Below, in pieces: positions 12,560-24,800 of a stretch of 64,000 nt of DNA (positions within the stretch are counted from its first letter, which is position 1; every line of letters begins with the position of its first letter). The translations under genes were made by a program, and so were the position numbers. Source of the DNA: Daucus carota subsp. sativus (lineage: Eukaryota; Streptophyta; Magnoliopsida; Apiales; Apiaceae); NCBI RefSeq assembly GCF_001625215.2, contig NC_030385.2, forward strand, positions 2,039,135 to 2,103,134, given 5' to 3'. The notes beneath the pieces were generated by a model. It saw nothing but the letters and a program-made list of their open reading frames with translations, was not told the DNA's origin and searched no databases.

Positions 12560-12766
12560 TTGAGACTCTTCAAACAAGTAAAAGTGGGCAGCACAAATGC
12601 AGCCGAAGACATGTCCAAGCCCCATAAACCAGAAACAAATGTTCGGAAAAGTACTGTTCAGGGCGCGAAATCAATCATCAATGGTGTTAAAGAAACAACT
12701 AAGAAACATATTAAGTATGCAGACCAAATAAGTTGGCATTTGATTAATATGCAACTGCATGCTTAG
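12560..12766 (+). pseudogene. Short hydrophilic open frame, possible PDS5-derived exon relic
   Basis: A 68-codon open stretch that begins at TTG rather than ATG. It is Lys/Thr/Glu-rich (AAEDMSKPHKPETNVRK, KETTKKH), similar in character to the low-complexity region after the HEAT repeats of PDS5 proteins. It lies just upstream, on the same strand, of a clear PDS5 exon-6-like fragment. No counterpart was seen in the intact PDS5 gene in this window, so the origin is inferred from position and composition only. Confidence 0.3.
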
Positions 12767-12878
12767 ACGCCGCTCTTTGTTCCAAATAACATTGTAAATG
12801 TCTGAAGTCCTTATCAAGTATGATATTGATTTAATTGCTAGCAAATACTAGTAGAAAAGATTAAAGCATCTTATATAT

Positions 12879-13050
12879 GAACCATCAGAGTCCTGGATGA
12901 CAGGACTGGTCCAGATTCTGACTAACGGAAGTTTGAGGGGAAAATATTTGTTGAGATCATAGATGCCGTTAGGTCAAGCAGCAGGGGGATACCGAAGCTC
13001 AAAATTAATACAGCCTGAAAAATTAGATTATTGCAGGAACAGTGCAAGTG
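12879..13050 (+). pseudogene. PDS5 exon 6-like pseudogene fragment
   Basis: Long stretches align with PDS5 exon 6 at 21302-21574: ACCATCAGAG, ACTGGTC, AACGGAA, TTTGAGGGGAAA against TTTGTGGGGGGGAAA, AAGCAGCAGGG, CTGAAAAAT, and AACAGTGCAAGTG against AATAGTGCAAGTG. In the PDS5 frame there is a TAG soon after the conserved block, and several small indels are present, so it is non-functional. Confidence 0.65.
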
Positions 13051-13053
13051 CCT

Positions 13054-13369
13054 TACCAGTCCCCAGGGCAAAAATTAGTTATATGCAAAATCAAAAGATA
13101 CTAATATGCAAAATCAAAAGACAGATGTCGCTTCAAAAATGAGACTTTTGATAATAAACTTCTCTTCTTTTTTTTTTGCTAAATGATAAACTTCTCTATT
13201 GCTTAAGAATTGATTGGTGATTAGCAACATGGCAGAAATATAAATAAAAATAAATATAAAAATGAACTGAGTGATGGTTAAAAAGGTGGAGGAAGCAAGA
13301 AAAAATTTTACTTAACAAAAGTAATTAACAATAATCAACTAGCAAAACGCATATATGCTGTGTCAAGAA
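13054..13369. other. Spacer between the PDS5 relic and PMD gene B
   Basis: AT-rich. The last 50 bases are homologous to the 3' flank of the MAIN-like gene (AATAATCAACTAGC and CATATATGC shared) and are probably 3'UTR. Confidence 0.4.
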
Positions 13370-15904
13370 CTACATTTCTAATTTTACTCCAGATGTTCCA
13401 CAGAGTTTGGCACTTTTAATCTCATTAAAAATATTTTCCAACCTCGATATACGATCATCTAATCCCACCCATTGTAATTCAGATGTAGTACAGTCACAAC
13501 TTTCTTCAATAGATCTTTTATGCAGTTGCTCACGGAAGTTGTCTTGAACCGGAGAATCCTCTGGCTGTTCAGCATCGTTGGGGGAGACATGCTCGGATCC
13601 TGAGACTAAATAGACATCAGTCAGTCTGAAAAAGACAAAAAGCACTCACATTTGTAATAACTTACCTCCTGAAGCTCCGCCTGGAATATAAAAAACAACC
13701 GTGAACATGGTCAGGGGCCATGTGCATAATATGCAGCAGAGATATAAATTAAGCTTATTAAAGGGAACAAGGGAAATAGGCTCATGAACAACACATACAG
13801 AGAATATCAGGTTGCAGATGTTAAAATTTCAGATGCTAAACAACCTGTTAATATGTGATTCAGATCCACTTAATGTTAGCCTACAAGCTACATTAATTCA
13901 CTTCACTGTCATTTTCCACTTTTATAATAACAGACTAAACAAGATATGTTCAAAGACAATTGTCTGCATAACTAACCTCCATCTCATTCACAAATATTGA
14001 TATATTAACATACCAAAGACAATACTGGGCTCTACTGAAATCCTATCTCCTAGTTTCCACTTTCATTATCTACATATAATTGTATAAAAAATAGGAACTA
14101 ATGACAGTGAAGTGAATTAATGTAGCCTGTAGGTTAACATTAAGTGGTTTTGAATCACATATTAACAGGTTGTGTAGCATCTGAAATTTTAACATCTGCA
14201 AACTGAAATTCTCTGTATGTGTTGGTCACAAGCCTATAATCCTTGTTAGCATTGTAAAGGGAAAAAAATGAAGTAAAAACACCAGCAAATACTTAAATAA
14301 TATATGACATGGCAGGTAGTATCCTCTCAGACAACTTACCAAATTGAGGTCCCTTCTGTTGCTGCTCATTGTCTGAATAATCAAATTGCTCCTCCTCTTT
14401 GTTGTGGATGAGCTCTTCAGAAACTAGAGGCTCCTGCTTAGAAACTGTTGCAAGCGATCAGATAATGTGTCAGCAGCAGCAGTAGTTGCTACTAAAAACA
14501 AAGAAACATGACATGCTCCCTACAATATATTCAGATGACTCCTCCCTGTTAGCACTTGTGCCAAATACAATATAAGCATATTTTACAACTACGCAGACTA
14601 AAGCAAGTATATTCTATACTTTAACACATACTACAGAGAACGGGATTCTTTTCTTTCATGAGTTCTTGGGCGAGTTTTTTGGCTTTCCACCATTCAAATT
14701 CCTTCTTGTAATGCTTTAACAAGTTTTGCGAACTGCTTCCGCTGTTCTTCTTGAACTTTATGTCATAAGGCTTCCAATCCAGGCTCTTACGATAGTATAG
14801 TTTAAAAACCGGGAATTGTTTATATGCAATATGTGGTTGATGATGAACCACAAAATTATTGCATATAATGGGACCAACACGAGTTCCAAATCTTTGTTGT
14901 GGATGGTAAGACCTGATATAAGGTGTCCATTCAACATCCTGTTCATGATAGCAAATCAAGTTAGAACTAACCAAAAGTTTAAATAGATTTATTTGGAAAA
15001 GGTAATTCTATTTATAACTTACAACATGTGAGAGATTAAGAAATATGTTATCGAGGACTTCCTCATAATTTGCTCTATGATTGCGAGAAATTCTCTTCAC
15101 CTGATTCACAATTGGGAGCATGAAAGGAATACGTAACTGGCTTAGATTCAAATCGATGGAAAGCGCCATCCGAAGTTTCGGGATCCGTAATATGAAAAAA
15201 CTCTGTCAAATATGAAGCTTGATCAAATTTATAGTAAATAAATGATAGTTCAGCTCATACAATTACAAATTACAAACATAACTAAATTTTAAACTTACCA
15301 ATATTACCCAAGTATTCCCCTCGAGGGTCTTCTTTGCACTTGTTTCCTTTTTCCACTCGGCAATGGCATGGTAGAGAAAGGCCAACAGCGCCGCTCCCCA
15401 TGCATACGAGTCAACCCGACTAAGATCTTCAATAAACCGAAGGTAAGTAGTAGTAACCGTATGCCCGTTACAATTGGGCACTATGAAACATCTAACCATC
15501 AACAATAGGACAGCCTTCTTTCTTGTATCATTGTCCAAGTTAACATCTTTTGCTACCTTTTTCAGTTCTTTAAAAGTTTTGTTTTTTTCATTTTCCAACT
15601 GGAAAACACGACGAAAACCATCAACGTCCCGGTTGTCATTACTAATAACCGCATCACCATCAATGGGCAAACCAGTGAGAAACAAAACATCCTCCAAAGA
15701 AATGGATAGTACTTGGCCATTGAAGCAAAACACATTTTCTGTTATGTTGTAGAATTTTAAAAAATAACACACCAGGGCGGGCATTAATTCTACCCCCGGA
15801 AACTCGAGAAGATTCAAGAGACATCTCGAATCTTGCGAGTCATTTAAATGTTGTCGGAAGGTCTCATCGAGTTCATCATAATGACTTCTCATTGTATACA
15901 GCAT
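13370..15904 (-). CDS. Plant mobile domain protein B with shared C-terminal module
   Basis: Minus-strand exons 15904-15299, 15202-15023, 14938-14632, 14444-14340, 13680-13666 (a 15-nt microexon) and 13599-13370 give 480 residues in one frame. The N-terminal part is PMD-like: FLKFYNI, SISLEDVLFLTGLPIDG, FIEDLSRVDSYAWGAALLAFLY, then LSQLRIPFMLPIVNQVKRI and DVEWTPYIRSYHPQQR. This resembles the shorter PMD class rather than MAIN. From about residue 366 the protein becomes homologous to the MAIN-like neighbour: QEPLV, FDYSDNEQ, then SPVQDN, TSELQ and RLENIFNEIK to the end. There is no AT-hook. The start at 15904 is the first ATG of the open frame; an upstream exon is possible. Role unknown beyond the family. 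Confidence 0.65.
13766..14247. mobile_element. Long-inverted-repeat (foldback) element in PMD B intron 4
   Basis: Two arms of about 150 bp, 13766-13917 and 14096-14247, are near-exact reverse complements. Examples are CACATACAGAGAAT, GCAGATGTTAAAATTTCAG, AACAACCTGTTAATATG and ATTAATTCACTTCACTGTC, each found inverted in the right arm. They enclose a loop of about 180 bp. It lies wholly in an intron and encodes nothing. The matching intron of the MAIN-like gene (about 7780-7940) lacks it. Confidence 0.75.
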
Positions 15905-16732
15905 TGAGGTGCCCTTGGTTGCCGCCGTCTTCAGTTGTCACAAAAAAAAAACACAGCAACAAACATATTGTCAAGCTTATAATTGTATTTCATCTTATGA
16001 TCTCATTAACAATTGTTCTAGGAAAAATCAAATTTCCTGATTTAGCCTAAGTGTCTACAGAAGAGTTTGCAACAGAGAGCTCAAACTTCACTTCAAACAC
16101 TGGCAGGTAAAAGTACTCGAAATTGTAACATAATTTGGTCGAACACAAGAGGATTGCATTAAGTAACATAAGAACACACAATTCAATAAATTTGCAGTCA
16201 TGCCCCCTTGTCACAGAGAGCATGATCAAAAACAACTTCAAAAAGACCAAACTTCTATCCATTTTAATTTTAAACTTCATCCTACTAATCTTAGCAAGAA
16301 ACTGAAATTCAATACGTTCAAAAAACATTCCAACGCCTTAGGTACATACTAGAAGTCTAGAATGTTAATCTCACATTTGCAAAACAGTATCTGATAAAAA
16401 AAAATTAGTCAGATGGTATAACTCTTACTCCGCTAGAGTTCGAATATTGTCAAAAACAAGATGGATGCGTAACTGGCTGTCTCTATACTCTAGCTTCACT
16501 TGTGTTTTTTCGATTATATACAAATGCAGTAAAGAACTAATTTGATAAGACAAAGAAACTTGAAAATATTTGAAACATAGAAAAAAGAACATAAAAAGAA
16601 CTAACCATCTCCTTGGTAAATCTTGAACAACAAAGATGGATTTATCAGAATGGAACTCCAAGTACAATCTTCAGTAGTAGGAGTAAATGTGTGTTGGAAA
16701 CTATAGAGTGAAAGGCTTGGCTATATTATTTA
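15905..16732. other. 5' flank of PMD B
   Basis: It contains a minus-strand pyrimidine tract then ACAACTGAAG near 15935-15950 that could be an acceptor for an undetected upstream exon. Otherwise no recognisable coding sequence. Open frames at 16047-16328 and 16425-16667 match no family I know. Confidence 0.3.
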
Positions 16733-17274
16733 CTCCCTCTGTATCTCTCGTTTCTTTACGGTTACTATTTTGGGATGTCCCTCTCATTTCTTTACGTTAC
16801 CATAAATAGTAAGTTTTTTCAATCATTACACCCACTATATTCCCCCACTATCTCATATTTAACAATAAAAACTACTATTACACCCACTATTTTCCTCCAC
16901 TATCTCAAATCTACTACTACCTCCATCCCAAATTAGATGGCCCCGTTGACTTTGGGCATGTAACTTTAGGTGCATTGACCGTCTACTTCTGAAATTTATT
17001 TTTTTATTTTTTCTTTTGTAAATAAAAATTTCATATTTAAATATTTATTTACAAAAATAAAATTTTAAAAATAAGTCATGTAGCTATGCGGTCAATGAAC
17101 CTTAAATTGTGTGCCCAAAGTCAATTGGGCCATCTAATTTGGGATGGAGGGAGTATTAAATATTGAGGGTCCCACCACTTTACCCACTTTTCATCTAACT
17201 TTACTCATTTTTCATACATTGTCTTGGTCTCCGTGTCCCCCTCCAATGTAAACAATTGAGGGGGACGGAGGGAG
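16733..17274. mobile_element. Stowaway MITE, outer element of a nest
   Basis: CTCCCTCTGTATCTC at the left and GGGGGACGGAGGGAG at the right, flanked by TA at 16731-16732 and 17275-17276. It is split by a second Stowaway at 16917-17153; without that insert it is about 300 bp. Confidence 0.75.
16917..17153. mobile_element. Stowaway MITE nested inside another
   Basis: CTACCTCCATCCCAAATTAG at the left is mirrored by CTAATTTGGGATGGAGGGAG at the right, with TA on both sides. Inside each end are GATGGCCC / GGGCCATC and GTTGACTTTGGGC / GCCCAAAGTCAA. The repeats are less diverged than those of the outer element, which fits a later insertion. Confidence 0.8.
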
Positions 17275-17276
17275 TA

Positions 17277-18058
17277 TTATAATGGTAATCATGATGATGC
17301 ATTGGTTTTTGATTAACAGCTGCATGACTGTTTGTCTTCTCTTGTTTACGCTTGTCAAAGAAGCTTGCCAAAGAAGCTCCCTGCTGGTCAATGTAGTTTT
17401 ACTACTTTTACTTTGTTCAGGGGCTGTTTCTTTGGCTCACCCCTCATATTTTGTTTACCACACGTTAAAACCCGATATATACCATAAAATCTGTATAAAT
17501 TAATAAAATTTATTAATTTATCACCATTATGTTGAGATCAAAAATTACAGTTAAAATATTAATTTATTATAAATTATTAATCAATCAATCATTAAATAAT
17601 CAAGATTTTATTGTATTAAGAAATTTTAATAATACATAAGTTTTTTATTTTAATTCATGTATCGCATAGTTACGAATTGAATTCTGATAATCTAATTTAA
17701 CTGATGAACAACAAATACGTTAAACACAATTACACTCGGGAATAGGTAATTAGTATGAAAGTTGCGGGAGTTTAACAATAAATATTACAAAGTAATTTAG
17801 AAAAAATACAAACAAATATAGAAAGTATGGTAAAAGATATTTTTAAAGAATATTATAATTATCAATTAGTATGCCTCATGTATTTTTTTATATAAATCAT
17901 TTTAAATTTTTGCATACATAATTTAAGAATTATAAATATTTAATAGCAAGTTCAAAAACTTCCTAAATAAGCTTCTAAAGAGAATGTGATTAACAATTGA
18001 TTTGGGTAGAACATCCTCAAATTTACAAGTTTTGTTTGTTTTTGACCATTAGTCACGT
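17277..18058. other. AT-rich spacer
   Basis: A short open frame at 17282-17503 matches nothing recognised; the rest is very AT-rich. No element ends seen. Confidence 0.35.
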
Positions 18059-18305
18059 GGGCTGTTTGCATGAGTTTAAAATAAGTATTTTTTTGTTTAA
18101 AATAAAAAAGTGGAGTGGAAGTTAGAAACAAGTTAAGACTTATAAGTGATTAAAGTGTTTGGAAAAGAAGCGGAAGTCAAGAAATAAAAGCTAGCATTTC
18201 TTACTTTTTATATGTGTTTCTTGAATTTTACACAAACGATACGAATAAGTGGTTCTAACTTCTAAACTCAAAAACCCGTCTTTTAAGCCGAAAACAAAAA
18301 CCCCC
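18059..18305. mobile_element. Dispersed MITE family (TGTTTGGAAA type), copy B
   Basis: The left end GGGCTGTTTGCATGAGTTTAAA is loosely inverted at the right as TTTTAAGCCGAAAACAAAAACC. The interior has AGACTTATAAGTGATTAAAG and TGTTTGGAAAAGAAGCGGAAG, shared with the other three copies. No coding capacity. Confidence 0.55.
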
Positions 18306-18778
18306 TGTGTCATGCATAAAATTAATATATAATATAGGCATATTAGTCATTAGTAATTTAGTATGGTCAAAAAATATATATATTAAGAAATGGATCAACT
18401 TGTTTCAAAAAAAAAAAGAAAAAGAAATGGATCAACCCAATATCTATAATTTGTGCAGTTTAAATCCGCTCAAAACTTTTTCTTTTTTTTCCAAAAATAA
18501 AAAAACAAACAAACGTATTATTTTCGGTTTATATTCAATTTTGGTCGGGCTAGACAGTATAATTGGGAGGCCCGCTGACATGGTAATTTACACAGTTTTT
18601 ATTTTTTATTTTATTTTATCTTTGCATCATTCATAATTTCAGATTAATTACAGAGGAACAAAGAATCAATAGTTCTGGTTGCGAACACCAGCCATTTACA
18701 TACCCAAATATTTCTTAAGTTGCAAAGCTGAGGGCTTGCACATGCTTTGCCAATTGCCAGGAAACAAGCCCCAGTTCA
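18306..18778. other. PDS5 upstream region
   Basis: AT-rich with oligo-A/T runs. The last 130 bases become less AT-rich and probably contain the PDS5 core promoter and leader. No other gene. Confidence 0.35.
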
Positions 18779-18795
18779 CAACCCTAGGGTTTTAA
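18779..18795 (+). promoter_or_regulatory. Telo-box-like palindrome upstream of PDS5
   Basis: AACCCTAGGGTTTT about 45 bases before the PDS5 ATG combines AACCCTA and TAGGGTT half-sites. Telo-boxes are typical of genes active in dividing cells, which fits a cohesin-related gene. It may lie within the leader. Confidence 0.4.
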
Positions 18796-18837
18796 TTTAC
18801 GATTTTGAGGGCAATTCAAAGGGTTCTTGAAATAAAA

Positions 18838-21800
18838 ATGTCATCTTTATCGAGCTCTGAGCTTGCAATTGAGCTCAGAAAGGTTGGAAATAAGCTCTTA
18901 GCATTGGCATCATGTGTTACTACTCAAGTGGAAGAGCTCCTTCAAATTCTCGATGTAAGTAAATTAACCTCCTTTTGAGAGAGAGAGAGAGAGAAGGGGA
19001 GAGAGAGAGGAGAGAGAGAGAGGGAGAGAGAGAGAGAGATAGGGAGGGAGAGGGTTATGTGAATATTGTTCTTGACCGTTAATGAATTTAGGTTTTTTAT
19101 TGTGGGTTTTTTGTTTGTTGATTAGGAATTGAGTTTCTTTTCAGTGTCTATTGGAATTGGCTATGTAAATTGTATGAATAATTGGTATTGTATTGTATTT
19201 TACTTTGTTACATTGTTGTTTAATAACTATCCTTTATACTGTTTTGAGCAGAAAACTTGGGTAAACTGTTTGGATAATCTAATTGTCAGTCGAGTTTTAG
19301 GTCCCTGATGCTGATTCTATATACTATCTAGTCCTTTAGTCTATACATCTTAATATCGTTTGCATGACTCATGTTAGACATGATTACATCTTTCGAGCTG
19401 AATTTTAAGTTAGTAGTTTGTTCAGAATCACCTCGTCTTACTCTTGTGGGAATAATTTGGTAATTAGATTTATAAATTACAGCAAGAATCTTCGAAATGC
19501 CCAAAATGTGAAAGCACTGTGACGTTATGCTTGTTCTGTGATGTCAAACTCTTGTTTTAATTAAAACGTGCAATAATTGGCTTTATTTCTAATTGCATAT
19601 ATTTTTCACATTTGACAAGTTGCTTACATTATATCAACCGTTTGCTCTATACTTCAGTGAATGTCTTCATATTTAATTTGAGTAATATTAATATATCTAT
19701 TCATCACTTTTAGGAACTAGAAGGGCTTTTATCCAAGGTTGAGCAGGCACCATCTAGATCCATGCAAGATGCACTTTACCCCTCAATGAAGGCACTAATT
19801 TCTAATCAGTTGCTGAAGCATACTGATACTGATGTGAAAGTATCATTAGCATCTTGCATGAGTGAGCTTATAAGAATAACTGCCCCGGACGCGCCTTATG
19901 ATGATGCTGAAATGAAGGTTGCCTATATATCAAGAGTTTGCTTCGCATTGCAAATTATAAGTTGAGTTCTTACTAAATCTTATATGGTTGTCTGCTTTTC
20001 CACGTGATGATGTGCAGGACATTTTTCAGCTGACAGTAATGGCATTTGGAATGTTGTCTAACAAAGATACTCGTGGTTATTCCAAAGCCCTTCATATTCT
20101 TGACAATATTGTAAAAGTCAAAGCATGCTTATTGATGCTGGACCTCGAGTGTGATGGATTAATTGCCGACATGTTTAAACAGTTCCTGAGTAGCATTAGG
20201 TAATCACGAGTAGTGCTTAAAGCAAGTATTAATAAGGATTTGCGTGCTTATATAATTCAGTGAAAAAGCTTTGAAGTCTGCAGAGTAGCTTCAGCACTTA
20301 CAAGAAGTTAATCCTGTCAATCAGATGACCTAGACTTACTGTTATCGAATTTCTGCGTACTTCAGTATTCTTTGTACTTGTGAAATTTCCCTCAATTAAC
20401 ACAAAATATATATATATGAATTGTTAGTTTTCTAATAAATATGTTTATTTTTGTATTGTTATGCTTATGAATGACATTATGAATTGGAAATTTTCTTACA
20501 TCTCCCCCTCCCGGAGCCCAGGTATCATAGACACCACCAACACGATACATTTTTTGGTCTGAATAGTTGATGAATATGCACAATATTGCTTGTTATTTGT
20601 TTTGTTCCCATGTACATCTGGGATCTGTTTATCTTTTTTCAGCACTAGTTTAAAAGTTTTAGTTAATTGTTATATTTTTAATGCTGTTGGGCATGGATAT
20701 GTAATTATGTCTTTCATGTTTACACAATATAACGTCTTGTCTAAATTCATAAAATTTGTTCTGTCTTGCTTTAACACAAGGTACATTTCCCTATCTGTCG
20801 TATTTCAACAAATGGAATATATCATGACTCTTACCTTGGAAGAAAGTGAAGAAATTCCAGAAGAGTTTTTGAGCTCCCTCCTAAGTAGCGTCAATAAAAA
20901 AAAGGAGGTACGGGCACTTGTATTGTTCTTAGTTTTTTTCTTTTTTTTTTCTCCCTACATTATATCATTTTGTACAACACATGTGTTTTAGAATGCTTTG
21001 TCCCGTTCTTGGAGATTGGGAGAGAGCGTCTTAAGGAACTGCGCAGGAAAACTCCAGCACTTTCTCCCAAAACTGGTCAGATCCAGAAACCTGAGCTTTG
21101 ATGATTATTCCATTGTAGTTGCTTCCATATGCGAGAACTCCCCTAAAGATAAACATGTGGTTTGTGTCTCCTCTCCTGCCTTCACATTTATATATTTAGT
21201 GAAATAAAGTATTGAAAACTTTATGCATAATGTTTTATATTCTTACCTTAATTAAATCAAAATCTGCCAAATGATCATACAAAAATTATTCTTCTAATCA
21301 GGCAGCTTTAGAGACTGATCCATCTGCTACGAAACCATCAGAGAGTCTCATAGATGTCGGCACTGGTCAAAAAGTAACAAACGGAACTTTGTGGGGGGGA
21401 AATTCGTTGAGAACGTTAGAACACAGTCTGTTGGCTAAGCAGCAGGGAAATAACAAAGCTCAACTGCCTTCACAAGCTGAAAAATCAGATGTAACTGGAA
21501 TAGTGCAAGTGAAAGCAGCTACGACTCCAAAGAAAAGGGGAAGAAAACCTAAATCTCTCCAAAAACCAGAAGAGGTATGTTACGATTCTATGACTAGTGA
21601 AAAATGAAAATCTTGTGAAGAACCTTACCATTAGAATAATTTTAATAAGAATATAGTAAGTTCTGCTGTTCTGCTGCCCTACGGCCAGGACTGAGGCAAA
21701 AAAAAATAGTGACCGACTCTGGCATTATGACATCAAGAGTATTGCATATAGGTTTTAGTAAAAAAGAACATGATGATTCCAATAGATACATTGAAAAGGT

Positions 21801-24800
21801 AATATTAATGCGCATAGAAAACTGTTGCATATATGATATAACTGTCTCATACTTAGTAAGTACGTTGAGTGAGAAAGTATAGTGCATTGAGAGTAACACT
21901 GTGTAGAGAGCTTGAACACATTATCAACTTGGTTTAGACTTATATTTGAATGTAAGTGATGGGTCTCTCTTTTGGTTCTTCCTGGCTTTCCTGTGATGCA
22001 TATATTATGTGGTCACATTTGTGTGTTTAAATGTAACCCCAAACAAATATTATTCCGTTTGTGCTACACATGCAACATATAATCATTCAATATAGAATAA
22101 TTTCACAAACAAGTTGACAGACGCTAGCCCAATTCGTTGTATATTATATTTTGGGTTCGGGAGCTCGAAATCCGTGTGTTGTACCCAATTCAGATTATGG
22201 CTTCTTTTGTGATGCATATATTATGTGGCCTCATTTTGTTTGTTAAAATGTTATTAGGTTTGTGCTGCACATAGAACAAATTAATAATTTCCCAACCAAG
22301 TCGATGAAGACTAATTCAATTCCTTCATATATTATAGGTCAAAGAGCATGGAAATCCATGTGTTAAAAAAATATGAAAAAACCAAACAGGACATATGATT
22401 TTGCATAGAACATAGGGTATAAACTGAGTCATCACATAACTAAGAAGTCATGCATGTCGATAGATAATTATTATCATCCCTTATACTCTAGTATTGTAAG
22501 TGTAACTTGCTGCTATTTCTGTGATAGTTGCAAAAATAAAAATTAACAGTAGCGGACCTAATGTATCGACTCGACATAAAAATTTGCAACCTAGGTTTGT
22601 ATTTCTGCTGTTGGTCCCCAGCCTCTGAAACAAGGGAGTACTCATGGTTTCAACATTGTGGTTTTGAAGGTTTTAAAACATTTAAATGAAGTTTTTATAC
22701 CATTGCGATCATGTAGTAACTTTCTGATATTTTGGTTTTACAGAAGGTTCAAGATCTCTAATTCTTTATCTCTCTATTCATCTCTCCCTGGCTCTCATGG
22801 TTGATGGTTTATTTGTTAACCTGGTTGTAATTAACATCCTTCTATTTAGGGCTCAGGAATCCCACATGGTATCAGTGTTTTTGGTGAGAAATTGGTCGGA
22901 CGCAGAATAAAGGTCTGGTGGCCATTGGATAAATTGTGAGTACTAATACTGAAAGACGTTGCTTTAGGTTCCTATTTTTTGGTAGCTTTTAGTAAGCCAA
23001 GAACTGTGCCTTTTGATCTGCATTATTGTATATCTTGCATAGCTATATTAATTTGTATTGCTATATTAATGAACCAAAATCACAAAAACACTACTCCAAT
23101 GCATAGCTATAACTGAATGGAAAAAAATGCATAAAAGGATAATTGGTTCTAAATACAGAACCAAAGATGGCTATAGCCATCCTTGCCACATCATCAATAA
23201 ATTAGTAATGGCAAGCAAGTTAGTCCCCTTTAAATGCAAGTCGAAAGAGTTTGATAAATGTTAGAAAATTTAATTAGTTGGTTGCATTTGCAACAAGCAC
23301 TGGAGTGCAAGTTCTATTTTAGCACTAAAAAGCACATTTTGGTGCCATATTATAGCAATGGATTCCATTTAGCATTGGACTTGCTCTGACTTGCATATAA
23401 ACATGGGGTTCAGTGTGCACTTGCTGCGAGTTTAAACATCAGTGAAGAAATGGTATATTTGTATTCTTGGATTTGATTATTTTTTCAACTTATGCAGTTT
23501 TTATGAGGGAGCGGTTGCTTCTTTCGACTCTGTAACACAGACGCACAAGGTAAAAGATTCTATAACGAGTCGTCTTTTTTTTCAGATTTCTTTTCCACAC
23601 AATCCATCCCTAGTTATTTGTTTTTATTTTTTCTGGCTTTTTATGGCACCTAAGCTTTCGTCTTTGAAAATAACTCACGGTGGTAACATGATCCTTGTCT
23701 TGAAATAAGTAATTGGGCGATAATCTCCCGTAGTATACACAGGAAAATTTGTCTTAATTTCACAACACCAGACAATCTGAACTAACATCTTTAAGTAACT
23801 CTGTCATTCCTGAATGCTCTTAGATTTAGTTCTGATTCTGCTGTAGGTATTATATGCTGATGGTGATGAAGAAACGTTGAATTTGAATAATGAGCGTTGG
23901 GATCTGCTCGAGGAACCTACAATGGTTAGTCTTAATCTGATCTGTTTCTCAATTGTTTTTCTGTTGATCATCTATATATAGATAAAGTTTCATGTTCCTT
24001 TTTAGTAATAGTATGTGCGTTACATGTTACAAACAGGAATATTCAAGTCCTGCTGCTGCATCTCATAAGTAAGTAGTTTCTTGTACGATATCATCAAAAA
24101 GATAGTCACAATTACCATGATTGATATTGCCTCATAATTAGTACATGTCTTTTCATGTGTTGGAATGTTTAATCTATCAGCTACATCACTCTCATGGTTT
24201 TATTGTGTGATCTGCATTGGTGCATTCACTGTAGCCTCAAAGTTTCAAGAATTTCTTGACCAGAATTCTGGTCATATTAAATCCAAATGCAGTTCTCTGT
24301 GCATTATTTTGTGATACTATGATCACCTGTGCCTCCCAATATTAGCACGCCAGGTGATTTTCTTTGCTGGACTGCAAAAATAGAAAACACAGGGAAAAAC
24401 TTATGGTTTCCTATCTTTTGTCTATAATTGATATCTTTTCTCAGTGGAAAAGTTCTGTTTTGCTGTTATAATTGTAACGGATTTTCTAGTGTGTGCCCAT
24501 GGCCACACACTAACAACCACTTTTTGAGTAGGTGGAGGATTTCTATTGGCTAAAACTCATTAATAATCATGGCCCAGTAAAAACCCTCCACCTCAACAAA
24601 AAGTAGTTGTTAGTGTGTGCCCATGGGCACACACCAGAAAGACCCTAATTTTAAAACTGTAGCCGTAAATGTAGAGTAGCATATATACATATCTAGACCT
24701 AGATTTGTACCGGCTTTGATGATTTTCTTAGTTGCTTAAACAGATCAATGAAGAAGAAAGCAAAAAGAAAGTCTGCTTCCACGGAAAAACAAGGCACCCC

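Noticed and set aside
15023-15202. Alternative frame in PMD B exon 2 (EFFHITDPETSDG...)
   Set aside because: It meets a stop before the donor, while the chosen frame is open on both sides and matches the neighbouring exon phases.
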